Below, piece after piece: positions 1 to 11,726 of a DNA stretch of 64,000 bases. The stretch spans positions 124,001 through 188,000 of the forward strand of contig NC_052482.1 in NCBI RefSeq assembly GCF_009730915.1. The letters are read 5' to 3'. Every line of letters starts with the position of its first letter. Position 1 is the first letter of the stretch. The translations under genes were made by a program, and so were the position numbers. This DNA is from Dioscorea cayenensis subsp. rotundata. Its lineage: Eukaryota; Streptophyta; Magnoliopsida; Dioscoreales; Dioscoreaceae. The notes below the pieces were generated by a model, which saw nothing but the letters and a program-made list of their open reading frames with translations, did not search any database and had not been told where the DNA came from.

Positions 1-136
1 GCAGCCATGCTGACCCTTGAAACTCTATCTGAAACAATGAAATGGGCACCCTGCTGTAGGAAATTCAGTATTAAGTCAAGGTCTCATGAATTTTTTTTCT
101 TTTTTTCTTCAAAAGGTTGATTATCATAATAACAAC
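1..136 (+). pseudogene. CESA: Cellulose synthase (CesA) pseudogene, upstream exon part
   Basis: The first frame reads AAMLTLETLSET, then KWAPCCRKFSI, then HEFFF. This follows the CesA catalytic-region pattern AAMLTFEALSET..KWVPFCKKFSIEPRAPE.YF. After a frame shift, DYHNN matches the CesA stretch DYLKD. Intact CesA enzymes are plasma-membrane glycosyltransferases that make cellulose from UDP-glucose. This copy is broken: a thymine run and a one-base shift disrupt the frame near 95-115. The exon stops at 136, where the CACTA element begins, and resumes at 8478. The rest of the 5' half lies beyond the left edge of the window. The family assignment rests on the reading plus the downstream half, and I am confident of it. 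Confidence 0.85.
134..136. repeat. Left target-site duplication AAC of the CACTA element
   Basis: AAC directly precedes the CACTAC terminus and is repeated at 8478-8480 directly after GTAGTG. A 3-bp duplication is the hallmark of CACTA (En/Spm) insertion. Confidence 0.9.
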
Positions 137-422
137 CACTACAAAAAAATTGTTATATAGTGACAGTTAAAATTCCGTCACTAAAACCTCAATATTTGTC
201 ACTATAGCCATTTTCATGCTATACCGACAGCCATGAACCCTATTGCAACAGTGAAATTTTCGTCAAATTATCCTTCGACACTATAGACTTATATTGACAA
301 AAAAATTACATACATTGCAATATCCCATCGAGATGATGCCCGACGAGCATTGAGTATGTAACTATAACCTATATTGACGGAGATGCCCGCCACTTTATCC
401 TTTTTCTTAAATCAATTATTAA

Positions 423-840
423 ATTTTTTTCTTGACGAGATATCCCGAGTCGGTATATCTACGATGATGAAATTTTGAAAAGTTTTTACTGACGGATAAT
501 ACTGTCAGTATATCTATAGTGACGAAATTTTGAAAAGTTTTTACTAACGGATATCTGAGTCAATATATCTATAATGATTAAATTTCTTAAAGTTTTTACT
601 GACACATAATACCATCAGTATATCTATAGTGATTATTAAATTTCTAAAGTTTTTACTGACGGATAATACCGATCGATATGTCTATAATGATTAAATTTCT
701 AAAAAGTTTTTCTTCGACAAATAATATCGTCGGGTTTATCTATTATGATAATTTCTAAAAGTTTTTCTTGACGAGTATCATGAGTCGAGTATATCTATAG
801 TGATGAAATTTTTTGATAATATCATCATTATACCTATACA
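423..840. repeat. Left subterminal tandem repeats of the CACTA element (about 55-57 bp period)
   Basis: AGTTTTTACTGACGG-like units begin at about 481, 536, 591 and 648, a period of 55-57 bp, with diverged copies up to about 830. Each unit contains GACGGATAAT and TATCTATAGTGA, and the same short words recur in the right array. Subterminal arrays of this kind bind the element's own transposase in En/Spm; that role is inferred here. Confidence 0.8.
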
Positions 841-999
841 TTTTTTGCATATTATATAATATATAATATTTTTTTCACCTAGTAATAAATAAAAACAAAA
901 ATGATAAATAACAATATAAAAACAATTTTTATTGATTAAATCAAAAAGACACATAAATAAATCCTTCATTGATCGCATGATAAATTTCCAATACTGAGA

Positions 1000-1760
1000 T
1001 AAATTTCCAACAACGCATAGCTCATGGTACTTGAGAAAGCCAAAGCAGATTCTTTGTTAAACTCAAAAAATAATGTACACACACAAAAAACATAAACCAA
1101 TCAAACATCTAAATGGTACTGCACACTATGCTCTTTCCACACTCCTTCCTCCAAGTACTTCTCATAGAAACATGTTTCCTCCATACATTTTTCACCTTTG
1201 CCAATACCCTTGTACTCTTTGTCCCAAACACTCCCTGTTTCCCATCAAAATACTAAATTAAAAAGAAAAAAACCAATAACAAGTTTTATCAAAATAATAT
1301 ATATATATATATATATAATAACCCTGATTCGGTGTCCGTTTCAACATAGTTTGAACTCAGTCTGTGTTCCCAATCAGAGTCACACCCAGTGTTTGGCAAC
1401 CTATCATTCTCAACCTTCACTCTTTTTCCCATCAACTTCTCCATCATCTCCTTTGCGAGCAATTTCTTTTATCTCCGAGTACTCCTCAACATCTCCTTCA
1501 AACTCTCACCAAGTACTTGTGCTCTGCAAAACATTATTATAAACACATATTCCTAAACATATGATAATAACAATAGATTATTACTTTATGCCATGGAGTA
1601 TCCAGTCTAGCATAAGTAAAAACATGAAGTCCTGGACTTACAACTTGAACACACACAGGCTCACCTTTCTGCCTGTTCGAAACATACACCATAATTTTCG
1701 AACAAACATAAAAAAAGAGAGTAGTAAGAATTAGTACAACCATGCAATTTATTCACAACA

Positions 1761-1797
<37 letters not shown>

Positions 1798-3040
1798 CTG
1801 ATAAGAAACAACAAAGCTATAAAATTCAAATATTATAAAGAGTTGTATATGTTTATAGTTATATATGTGATATGATTATGAAGAACACAATTATAACTAA
1901 TAATTAATCAATCAATGATTAGTACAAATGAAGCTCAAAGTTGTCAAAGCACGAACAGTTAGTTCCGTTGAGTTAACAAATCATAAATCATCCTTCATTT
2001 TGGGTTAATTTAAAAATAATAAAGTTAAGAAAGAGCCTATGCACATATAAGTCACTCATAATTTGATCAATATAATCAATGGATTAAAAGAACTCAAGAT
2101 TACACATGCACGCACACATATTTTCATGATCAATACCATTAATTAGAAGTATCATTAAGCATCTAAATAATGTTGAAAATTTATGACAACATAAAATTTG
2201 GTGTATACAAAGCAGAAAGGAGATCATATATAAGAAAAATAACTAGTGGGCATTATTCCAGTTAAAACTATACCTTAATTTGGGTTGAGCTGGCCAATAT
2301 ATGTTTGACAATAAGCCATACAAATATAATCAATAGTATGGACATCAAATTCCACAAAATAAATAAACCTAACTAGAGTAACAAATTAAGCCAAAAAATC
2401 TTGAAGATCCAATCTTTAATTTTGATTAGTAAAAAACCCATAATCTACATCATTAAGCATCAATAATTACTTTGATCAAACAAGAAATGGCAAATATTAT
2501 GGCTGAAATTTCCACAGAAAACTATGAACCAAATAACCCAGAAAGATAATAGCGCCATCAAGTTTCATACACTAATCCCCCAAGATCCATTCAAATCCAA
2601 TGTTTTGCACAAACAAATAAACCTAGAAATAATAACTCAAGAAAACCCTAATCCACACATGCACACGCGCGCGCACACACACACACAAGACGCATCAAAA
2701 TCACCATTCCTGCAAAAAAAACCTATCGATATATGATGAGATTCATGAAAATCCATAGAAACCAGGAAGCTGATATATAGCAACCATAAATGGAGTTTTG
2801 AAGATCCAAACAAATAAGATATATATATTAAAAGTAAAGTAATTCCATTTCTGATAAAAATTCCAAGACATCCAATCAAACACAACCTCACTTAATTAAA
2901 TGAATTTATTAATTGATTATCCACTCTAATACGTAAGAAACTACTACCATATGGGTTGTGCCAGCAACTTTATTAATGGAAAAATAGAGACACAATGCAT
3001 TACACACATGACATTAAATAACTGCTTCATCATCATATTA
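1000..3040. other. CACTA interior, left part: no gene recognised
   Basis: AT-rich sequence with (AT)n runs near 1302-1318 and 1765-1793 and a (CA/CG)n run near 2656-2690. Short open frames at 1073-1564 have no recognisable domain. The reverse strand of about 1320-1540 has an acidic, coding-like composition in broken frames, but I cannot name a family. Confidence 0.5.
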
Positions 3041-3082
3041 TTCTTCTGTGATCCTCAATATGTGATCACTTTGTAGCTGCCG

Positions 3083-3364
3083 TCAATGATGGCCAAATAA
3101 CATGAAGAACAAGTTTTTAAGTGGGAAAACTAATAGTAACTTCTTGCACAGAATATAGAACAAAATAAGCAGTAGAAAAGCGCCAAAGAGAGTGAAGCAA
3201 GCAATAGTAATCTCTAGAGTTGAGAAAAATTGTGGACAAAGAGATGAATAGGACGAGAAAGTGTGCAATGGGGAAAAGTAAACAACGCCATCTCCATGTC
3301 CCCACGTTTGATCATTAATCTTCATGATCCAAGTAAAACTTCTCATTGTTCGTTGGAGAAGCAT
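3083..3364 (-). CDS. Unrecognised 93-residue open frame with a hydrophobic segment, inside the CACTA element
   Basis: The frame begins MLLQRTMRSFTWIMKIND and contains one strongly hydrophobic stretch (FTLFGAFLLLILFYILC) that could span a membrane. No motif points to a family. It lies on the same strand as the other exon-like segments captured by the element, so it could be part of a captured exon. It could equally be a chance frame in AT-rich DNA. Low confidence as a real gene. Confidence 0.2.
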   Translation of the reverse strand: MLLQRTMRSFTWIMKINDQTWGHGDGVVYFSPLHTFSSYSSLCPQFFSTLEITIACFTLFGAFLLLILFYILCKKLLLVFPLKNLFFMLFGHH

Positions 3365-3965
3365 AGCTTTTCAGTTTTCTTTTGTTGTTACTTTTTTTTC
3401 TTTTTTCCTTTTTTTTTCTTCTCTATGTTTTAGCAAGCCACTTGCGCTTTAAGAATATGGTGTGTGCACGTGATGATGTTGTGCATCCAGATTGTCAATT
3501 ATTTATCAACTACTTTATATGATAAATGAATGATAAATAGAGGCTAAAAGGTCATTATTGAGACAGTAAACAATGATCAAAGAGATTGTACAAATAATAT
3601 TACCTGCTAGTGATATCAAGTGATCAAAACCCTCACTAAGCTTCCAAAAGCCTCACTCGAATGAAATCAGGATTCAATTTGTTATTTATACTGTAACACA
3701 CATGAGACAAGTGTTAGCTTTGCAAGTAAACATATCATTGAGCATACATGTAAACATCATCAGAAACACTGAATCATTGAAAACATAAGAAGAATATTAT
3801 CTCTCCAATTAGTTTTTAGTAGAACGGGAATAATAATCTTTGCTAGTAAATATCGGTTGTCTTGGACAAAAGATATGCCAAGAAGCTTCATAGTATTACT
3901 CTTGATTATGCAAGACAAAAATAACTGTCATAAATTTAAATGTGAATTCTCATTTTAGCACTTGC

Positions 3966-4058
3966 CTGTAAAGAAAATCTCTTGTCATTTCAGTGTTCTT
4001 GCTAATCGAATCTGGAACCAATTCTTCTAACAAGCTCAGCTGCTTTTCTACTTCACCT
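3966..4058 (-). pseudogene. Captured exon-like segment resembling the C-terminal part of plant CDT1
   Basis: On the minus strand a pyrimidine-rich tract ending in CAG precedes an open segment reading GEVEKQLSLLEELVPDSI and ending FLYR. It is followed by GCAAGT, a plausible GC-type donor. The EVE.QL.LLEEL.PD pattern recalls the end of plant CDT1, the replication-licensing factor, but I cannot confirm this without a search. It sits alone inside the CACTA element with no start or stop codon, so it is at most a captured exon. Confidence 0.35.
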
Positions 4059-5019
4059 GAAATTGAAGACACAATATACAGATATTAACAATTAATAGAA
4101 ATGCAGAACTGACACAATAAGAAAAACATGCACAACAAGGTGTTGATTAGGAATATATAATTTTACTTGAATTCTCAATCTCGAGGTCAATTGTGATTAT
4201 CTTGTGGATGATAATCACAAGAAGAAATTATCATTGTAATCCAAATTGCCTATTTCTTCGACTTCTCTATCAAAAAGTAATATTTGAGTGTGCAAGGGAA
4301 AACCAAGTCATTGACTAACATCTTACATGTACAAAAGATCTAAATTGAAGAATGAAGAATGAAGGGATAGTAGAAATGTTTTTTTCCTTCAATTGTAAAA
4401 ATTATAAAAATCCGAAGTATGTCTTGAAAAAAATGTTTTTGGCTTATTCCATGTTCATCAACGCCGAAGACCAATAAATATCCTTTATCGACTCTATATC
4501 AAGTATATATTCATTAAAAAAACAATATGCGAGCAACCACAAAAAGGTGACAAAATCATCTATGATTTAGGTGTAGCAAAAAAATCATTGCAAACCCAAT
4601 GGTCAATAATACAATCATAATGTAAATTAACATTTTTGAGATTGAATGGCAATAATATCTTGATATTTCTAATTAGGCAAAAATATCGTCACATGGTAAA
4701 AAATGTTTCTACAAAAAACAAGAGTAAATTGGAAAGATAAAAAGTTAACTCTTTTTGCTCATTTCTACATAGTGGCGCAAAAGGAAGGAAGGTAATGAAA
4801 GCCGCAACCAAGCTTCCACTAAAAAATCCTAAGTGAATTCTCCATGTAGAGGGGAATTCTCAAAACAAAAATAATAGATGTACATAAAAAGGGAGATAAC
4901 TAACAAGAACTGCAACATATCAGGAGTTTTTCTTCTAACACATGAAACTAAACATGCATGAAACTATGTAAGTACAGATTACCCATCAAGCAAAAGAAGC
5001 ACACCTCATTCTCACATCA

Positions 5020-5093
5020 TCCATATTTATTCTTTTGTGGAGTTCATCCATATAGGGGATTTTTATAAGATCATTGTAATAAAGGATCACCTG
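5020..5093 (-). pseudogene. Captured exon-like segment, family not recognised
   Basis: On the minus strand, TATATTCAG (acceptor-like) precedes an open stretch reading LYYNDLIKIPYMDELHKRIN and then MDDVRMR. It ends just before a GTGTGC donor-like site. Codon-like composition and splice-like borders suggest a host exon carried by the CACTA element. I do not recognise the parent gene. Confidence 0.3.
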
Positions 5094-6062
5094 AATATAG
5101 AAGATAAGAATCAACAGTACATTCATATTCTAAACTCAAGATAGAGATTTTAAAATTTCTTCTCTAACTGCTGCACCATTTATTTTGGAACTTCAACTCA
5201 AACCAGAGCTGCAGAGAGACCTTTTAAGTGTTTTAGGGTAAGACTCAAACAAAATATATTTTATTGTATTTGAAAAGAACTTAAAGATTTTCATATCCTT
5301 TGTATATCACAGACAAAAGTCATGCTTGCAATAGTTTTCCTTGCATTAAACCAGGTACAAATTATTTTTTGCAAGGATATAGTTTTTGCTAGATTTTGGT
5401 CATATTAGATTGTCTCTATCTTCCTGTTCTACATCATTGATCAGTTTTTTGCTTTAACAAATATTGGATCATAAGCATTTATACTAACATTTAATATCCT
5501 ATCAAAATAATCAATACACTTAAAATGATTGCGAATAAGAGTTCTACAGAAAGTGTTATATGCTATTATTACTTGATTTAGCAGTGTTATATGTCTTACA
5601 ATTTATAGATATAAATAGTAACAATAACATTGAAATTGATGCATGGAAATTAAGACCATTGTATGGCAAGTATTCTAAGCATCACTATAACAGTAACAAA
5701 TAACAATAAGACATCAACCAGAGAGTAAATCTCTGGTTGAATCTGTCAGCCTATGTAAGACATCAACAAGTCATCAACTAGACAAATAACAAGCATCACT
5801 GTATACACATATTGTATGCATATATTTTTGCTCACTTTCTTTCAGAGTTATGATGATTCCAACAACCTTATCATGGGAAACAATTTGATAATACTTTGTA
5901 GAGATGTGAAATTGGTGACTATATTTTGTGCCGAAGAGCAGATTTTACTTCCAAATATAAATTCTACAGAACGTTTGGATTAGCTATGTTTTAAGGAGTA
6001 AATAAATAAGCATTCGAACTAGAGATTAAGCATCAAAACTCAAAATAAATAAAATATCATAG

Positions 6063-6137
6063 CAGTACCTTCGCCAAATCTCTAGCCAATTTCCTTTGAA
6101 GTCAGAGCAAGTGAATCCCGCTCCTTGGACAGCTTAA
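6063..6137 (-). pseudogene. Captured exon-like coiled-coil segment
   Basis: The minus strand reads LSKERDSLALTSKEIG, a stop, then RFGE ahead of a GTAC donor-like site. KERD.LA.T.KKL.RDLAK-type sequences occur in plant coiled-coil proteins, for example the SCD2 group. One base of frame shift would restore LARDLAK after the stop. It appears to be a degraded coiled-coil exon inside the CACTA element; the exact parent is uncertain. Confidence 0.3.
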
Positions 6138-6360
6138 TCTTCAAAAACCAAAAACAAGGGCAAAAATCAGAATATCAATCAATGAAAAACTCAAAGAAAT
6201 CAAATAAGCATCCCACACTCTAAATCAACAACACTCTCCCACTCATCACTCATTAATCGTCACTCTCCTACTACTGCTCATCACTCTTCCTCTTCACTCT
6301 CCCACTCATCACTCTTCTCCTCTCGGGATTCCGCCCGTGAGCTAGCGGAATCTCCGTCGA

Positions 6361-6669
6361 GCATGAGCATGGAGATGAAGATGGTGGGCGTGGGGAATGG
6401 AAGAGGTATTTGTGAGGAGGAGTGGGAGATCAGCGTCATGGAGGTCCGATGAGGCTGGCGACAAGGAGGCGTTGCGTTGGGCGGCGATCGAGAAGCTTCA
6501 TACCTACGATCGCCTCCGGACTAGGTTATTGAAGCGAATTGTGGAGGAGGAGGAGGAGGTATGAGCCAAAGAAGGTGGATGTTCGGAAGTTGGGAGAGGA
6601 AGAGACGGAGTTCATTGATAGGGTTTTCAAGGTCACTGAGCTGGATAACCTTCGCTTCTTGAACAAGCT
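6361..6669 (+). pseudogene. Captured first-exon fragment of a PDR/ABCG transporter gene
   Basis: One frame reads DKEALRWAAIEKLHTYDRL, then RTRLLKRIVEEEEEV and a stop. The next frame continues KVDVRKLGEEETEFIDRVFK, then LDNLRFLNKL. These are the conserved N-terminal blocks of plant pleiotropic-drug-resistance ABCG proteins (EALKWAA.EKLPTYDRLR..., EVDVRKLG...FI...FKV.EEDN..FL.KL), full-size plasma-membrane exporters. Only about 80 residues are present, with a frame shift near 6558, and no ATP-binding cassette or membrane domain follows. A (CT)n run begins straight after the match. The fragment lies within the CACTA element, so it was probably captured by it. Confidence 0.8.
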
Positions 6670-6725
6670 TCTTTCTCCTCTTTCTTTTCATCTCTCTCTC
6701 TCTTCGCTTCTTGAACAAGCTTCTT

Positions 6726-6772
<47 letters not shown>
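6651..6772. repeat. Short duplication followed by a (CT)n microsatellite
   Basis: TTCGCTTCTTGAACAAGCTT plus the following bases recurs 51 bp downstream, then (CT)n runs from about 6735 to 6772. A 32-bp tandem duplication (GTAAATATTAATAATAAGCT) follows at about 6906-6970. Confidence 0.85.
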
Positions 6773-6776
<4 letters not shown>

Positions 6777-7185
6777 TTGTTTCTTATTTTTGGAGATTTT
6801 TTTTCTGTATTTATTTTTCATATTCTAACATTTATTTAGAGTGTGTTTATATATATTCTGTTATACACTTAAACAAATGTAACTATATTTACTCAAACAA
6901 AAAAAAGTGTAAATATTAATAATAAGCTGCATTTAAAAAGTGTAAATATTAATAATAAGCTGCATTTAGTTTATATTTCTTTTTTATTTTATGACTTATC
7001 ATTATTTTTTAAGAGGCAGGGGTTTAAGCCATTCCGGATTAAAATATTTAGAGCAAGCTTTATGGAGGAGGAGACCACTCTTATTCTGAGTAGATTCAAA
7101 ATTACTTGTTTAAATAATTTGAATTTTTATCACTAGTACAAAATTTTACAAAATTTTATAATTTTATTTTATTACTAGGGTGGTG

Positions 7186-7225
<40 letters not shown>

Positions 7226-7699
7226 CTTAAATATTTATTTATTTATTTTTGTAAGTTTACTAGAAATTATGGTTGTTGATAATATTTTTTTTTTTTCAAT
7301 TTGTGTTTATTTTTCTAGTAAACTTCTTCAATTTGATATTAAGAAGACTTCTTCAATTTGTGTTTATTTTAATTCAATTTGGTTGCTTACAACGTCAACT
7401 AGTTTCATCCAGTGAGGTTGGATCATTTTAATAATTAAATATAATATACATACATATATAACATTTTATTAAAATATATTTTGTATATTTATACCAATGA
7501 AAGCATAAACATCAGCAAATGTCCAATTTATTCTAATAATTATAAAATTTCATTAGTATAAACCATTTGTAGTTACACAATTTGACCGTCACTATAGATA
7601 AGAATCAATATATAGTAATATTTATACCAATAGAAAAATAGGTGTCATTAAATGCTTGATTTATTCTTAAAATTTTATCAATATAAATAGTCTATACCT

Positions 7700-8460
7700 A
7701 CAAAATTTTACCGTCACTATAGATAAGCGTCGGTATATGACAATAACTATACTAACGGAAGAATATGCATCAATAAATATTTAATTTCTTCTGACAGTTA
7801 TAGAGGTGTGTTGGTATGAAATCCGTCAATAAATATCTTGTCTATTCTGACAATTTTAATGTACTGTTGGTAAAAACAATCTATAGCTACAGAATTTGAC
7901 TATCACTATAGATAAAAGTCAGAATAAAATAATAGCTATATTAACGGTATAAAATCCATCAGTAAATATCTTATCTTTTCTAACAATTTTAAAGTATTGT
8001 TGGTAAAAATAGTCTATAGTTACGGAATTTGACTGTCACTATAGATAAAAGTCAAAATACAATAATAGCTATACTGACGAAATGAAGTTCGTCAGTAAAT
8101 ATCTTGTCTATTCTAACAATTTTAAAGTATTGTCGGTAAAAATAGTCTATAGCAACGAAATTTGACCGTCACTATAGATACAAGTCAGAATAAAATAATA
8201 GCTATACTAACGGAATAAAATCCATCAGTAAATATCTTGTCTATTCAAACAATTTTAAAGTATTGTTGATAAAAATAGTCTATAGCAACGGAATTTGACT
8301 GTCACTATAGATAAAAGTCAGAATACAATAATAGCTATACTGACGAAACGAAATTCGTCACTAAATATCTTGTCTGTTCTGACAGTTTTAAAGTACTGTT
8401 GGTAAAAACAGTTTATAGCTACGAAATTTGGCAGTCACTATAGATAAGTGTAGCTATATG
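7700..8460. repeat. Right subterminal tandem repeats of the CACTA element (about 133 bp period)
   Basis: The word AAATATCTTGTCTATTC recurs with first bases of ATCTTGTC near 7835, 7968, 8101, 8233 and 8367, spacings of 132-134 bp. Each unit contains GTCACTATAGATA, AATAGCTATACT and GACGGAAT-like words that also occur singly near the left terminus. The long period is unlike the 55-bp array at the other end. Confidence 0.9.
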
Positions 8461-8477
8461 GCAATTTTTTTGTAGTG

Positions 8478-8480
8478 AAC
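8478..8480. repeat. Right target-site duplication AAC of the CACTA element
   Basis: AAC follows GTAGTG directly and repeats 134-136. Removing the element and one AAC rejoins two parts of a CesA exon. Confidence 0.9.
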
Positions 8481-11400
8481 ACATCTTCAAATTTGCTAAA
8501 GAACGAAGGATAATGAAGGTGATGTTTCTTGTAAAAATGCTTATATTTCTTGGTGAAGATTGTGTCAATGATCTTGGACAAGGCAATCTGTTTGTTTAAT
8601 TTTCTATAACCCATTAACAGTAACATGCAATTAGATAATAGGAATTATGTTTAATTTTTCTGTGGAATCAATAAGTTTTGCCTTCTGACTATGCATTTCA
8701 TGCTAGAACTTCTAGAACTGACCAGTATTTCTTTTATTCTTCTTGTTTAGAAGTTTAAGGAGAATTAATTCATACAGTACTATCTAAATGATCTTTCTTC
8801 CAAAATTTTTAATCAAATCATCCTTATTCTATTTGATTGAATCATGAAAGAATATAAAGGAAAACAAAATTGAAGTCATTATTGCATCTGTATGATATTT
8901 TATAAATACAGCTTGTTGATGCAACTGGATGATTTGATCTTATATTAGATGCAGTAGATAATTGAAAACTGAAATGCTATTGTTGATCTGGCATCAAATG
9001 CCATGAAATTCATTTTTGAGATTTATATTTGTCCTTTTGAGTCTTTGATCTTTCCAAGCTTTTCTTTGCCATGCAAGAGACTATTTTCACGGGGACAATT
9101 TTCTCATTACTTATAAACTTAACTTCCCATTCTGGCACCAGAGGCAACATGTGGTACACGAAATTCAAATCTACCGCCTCATAGCTAAATGCCACAACAT
9201 GCATTTTGATGGTTGGTCTATGCAAGATGGCACTAAATGGCCTTGAAACAATACTAGTAACCACCCTGGAATGATTCAGGCATATCTTGCTGACCTCTGT
9301 AATGCGCTGCATATCCTACTTATTCTTACTGTGAAAAACGAAGTATACTTTATAAATGGTGTTGACTCACAGGTATTGTTGAGCCATGGTGGACCACTTG
9401 ACGCTGAGGGTAGAGACCTTCCACAGCTTGCTTATGTATCCCGTGAAGGGGCTTCCTAATTGCCAACAACATTGCAGGAGCAATGAATTCTCTGGTACAT
9501 TAAGGCATTAGATGAGAGTGATATGATTTTAAATATTATGTAAATTAAGCTCACTTGTCTTTTTGTTTGAGTGTCTGCTATTCTTTCAAATGGGGCTTAT
9601 GTTCTAAATCTTAGTTGCAGTCACTACATAAATAACAGCAAAGCTATCTTAATATTTCCAGCAAAGCTATGCACAGTTTCCCCAGAGATTTGATAGTGTT
9701 GATTCAAGTGATCAGTTTGCTAACCACAATACGATATGTGATGATGTAAGTCTGATCCTTTAGTTTATTCATGGTATATCTGCATTTCTCTTTTTTAAAT
9801 TAATAGAAAGGTACAGCCTCAAGGAAGCTTGCGTATGCTTTTTCTAGTGATGGGCGGATAAGGTAAATGCCTGTGATTTTTTATGCACCCTTTTGTCTGG
9901 TCTCATTCTGACTATCTAAGACTTTCTTGCTGCTATATACAGCATTTCATTGAGATTCTTTATGAGATGCCATGCATCTCTCAGTAAACAAATTAGTAAG
10001 TTGTTAGCTGCCAATGATAGGCAGGTGATGAAAGTGGATGCATAAGTTTCTATCATGATGAGCATCTTGTAGGCAAGACTTGCATCTGTGACTTGCTTGA
10101 TATATCACGGCAAGACTCCACATGTACATGATATTTATTATTAAGCATAATTCACAAGAAGTACGAAATTATATTTGGCTTTGAACGCAAGGTATCTTTG
10201 GTTAAGATCCAATCAGTTGAAATTTATTTTCTTCTCATCAATTTCTAGAAGCACAGGAAGCACCATACAGTACTGAGGGCCTGTACTTATATTTACTTAC
10301 TATCAAGGCAATAATATGGGTCTCTGAATTCGAGCACCCTTAAAGGTTTTGAAATGTATTCAAGAGGATGAAGGTCGATATGTTTATGCCATCCTCTCCA
10401 GCTTTTAGAGGAACTGCACGAGTCAATCTGTCAGACCACTTTAATCAGGTGCTCAATTGGGGCCCTTGTTCTGTTGATATACTTCTCTGCAGATATTGCC
10501 CAATCTGGTATGGGTATGGAGGCAAGCTTAGATTACTACAAAGTATCCCCTCCATTAATGCTACCATTTATCCTCTCACTTCAATTCCTTTGGTCATCTA
10601 TTCCACTATACCAGCCATCTGCCTTATCACTGGAAAATTCATTATTCTAACATGCAGCAAGTTCATGAGCTTATTATTTGTTGGTTGTTCTTACACTTGT
10701 ATGTTTAATTTATGTTATACACTCCTTTGGATATCTTATAACTGCAGATAAGTAAATATGGAAGCATCTGGCTTTTGCTTACCTTCTCCTCCATCTTTTG
10801 CCTCTTGGGTTCTTGAAATGAGGTGGAGTGGTGTAGGGGCCATGGATTGGTGAACAAAACAGCAGTTTTGGGTGATCAGTGGGGTTTCGTCGCACTTAGT
10901 GGCAATTAATGCGGGCCAGTACAATTTTGCTAGGTAATAAGACTGGTCTGACTGTGATAACTGATAAATCTGTCAAGGGTGTTTCTGTTGAAGTCTAAGT
11001 TTGATCAGAGGGACCTGGAGACACTAGGCAGCTGTGAGAACCTGGAGAATTGGGAATGCAAGTTGCTAGTGGACTGGACTGTGAAGCTGGGCAGATATGC
11101 AGTAACAAGCTCTGTCTGTGCTGCATATGTTTTTATGTGAATGTTTGTAGTACTTTTATTATGCTTTACTGTTAACTTGATGTAAGTTTGTATTAAGTGT
11201 ATGGATGTTCTGGTTGTGCTAATTGTGCTGCTCTACTGGCATGCACATCAGATGTTTGTATAATTGCCCAGTTCATCAACGAATGAATGAAGTCAGTTTT
11301 TTTAGCTGTTATTTTCTATCTCTTCTTCTTCTAATACAACTCAGAAGCTGTTACAGTTGTGTGTCTGAGTGTTTGTTCATTGAATACAAGTCTTGCTCTT

Positions 11401-11726
11401 GATCCTATCAGTTTCCAGGAGCTGCATGCGTTCTGCTGGGCTTCTCTTTTCATCATTGCGATGTCTATACTTCTCATTAACATGTTTTCTATGATTGCTG
11501 GGATTTCTTCGATTTCTTCAGCCTTCACTAATGGCAATGGATCTTGGGGGCCGTTTTTGCAAAGTTATTCTTCTCATCCTGGGTGATCATTCCTATCTAC
11601 CCATTCGATTTGCCAGAATCGAGTTCCAACAGTTGTTGTCTGGTCATCGCTTCTGGCACCCATATAAACCCATTTTTCACAAGATTTGAAGGACAAAAGA
11701 TTATGGTGTGTGGCATCTATTGTTGA
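8481..11726 (+). pseudogene. CESA: Cellulose synthase (CesA) pseudogene, downstream part
   Basis: Directly after the CACTA element the exon resumes with HIFKFAKERRIMK (CesA QPTFVKERRAMK) and a GT donor at 8518. Later exons read KCHNMHFDGWSMQDGTKWP and HPGMIQ (9190-9290), LDAEGRDLPQLAYVSRE (about 9390-9450), [25 protein letters not shown] (9580-9650) and [19 protein letters not shown] (9665-9735). Then come AFRGTARVNLSDHFNQVL through TIPAICLITGKFII (10395-10655), ISKYGSIW and ILEMRWSGVG (10748-10835), QNRVPTVVVWSSLLAPI and a final CGIYC stop at 11724-11726. Introns are retained at the usual CesA places, so this is a decayed gene and not a processed copy. At least six frame shifts or stops are visible, including W to stop in RGWRSIYC. 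The DCDHY aspartates of the catalytic loop are changed (SCSHY) and no QxxRW motif is seen. It cannot make a working enzyme. Confidence 0.92.

Larger units (their letters stand above)
137..8477. mobile_element. CACTA (En/Spm-type) DNA transposon, non-autonomous, carrying host gene pieces
   Basis: The left end starts CACTACAAAAAAATTG and the reverse complement of the right end starts with the same 16 bases. Similarity continues over ATATAG just inside. AAC flanks both sides. Both ends carry the subterminal repeats expected of the superfamily, described separately. At 8341 bp the element is long enough to be autonomous, but I find no frame resembling TNPD or TNPA transposase, so it probably depends on a related element. 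The interior holds an ABCG transporter exon on the plus strand and several exon-like segments on the minus strand. It is inserted inside an exon of the CesA pseudogene. Confidence 0.93.

Noticed and set aside
4191..4218. Small perfect inverted repeat TTGTGATTATC ... GATAATCACAA
   Set aside because: Arms of 11 bp in AT-rich DNA are expected by chance in a window this long.
6633..6821. Arg/Glu-rich minus-strand frame
   Set aside because: Produced by the (CT)n microsatellite; no protein support.
9010..9312. 100-codon minus-strand frame
   Set aside because: Lies opposite CesA exon remnants that clearly read on the plus strand.
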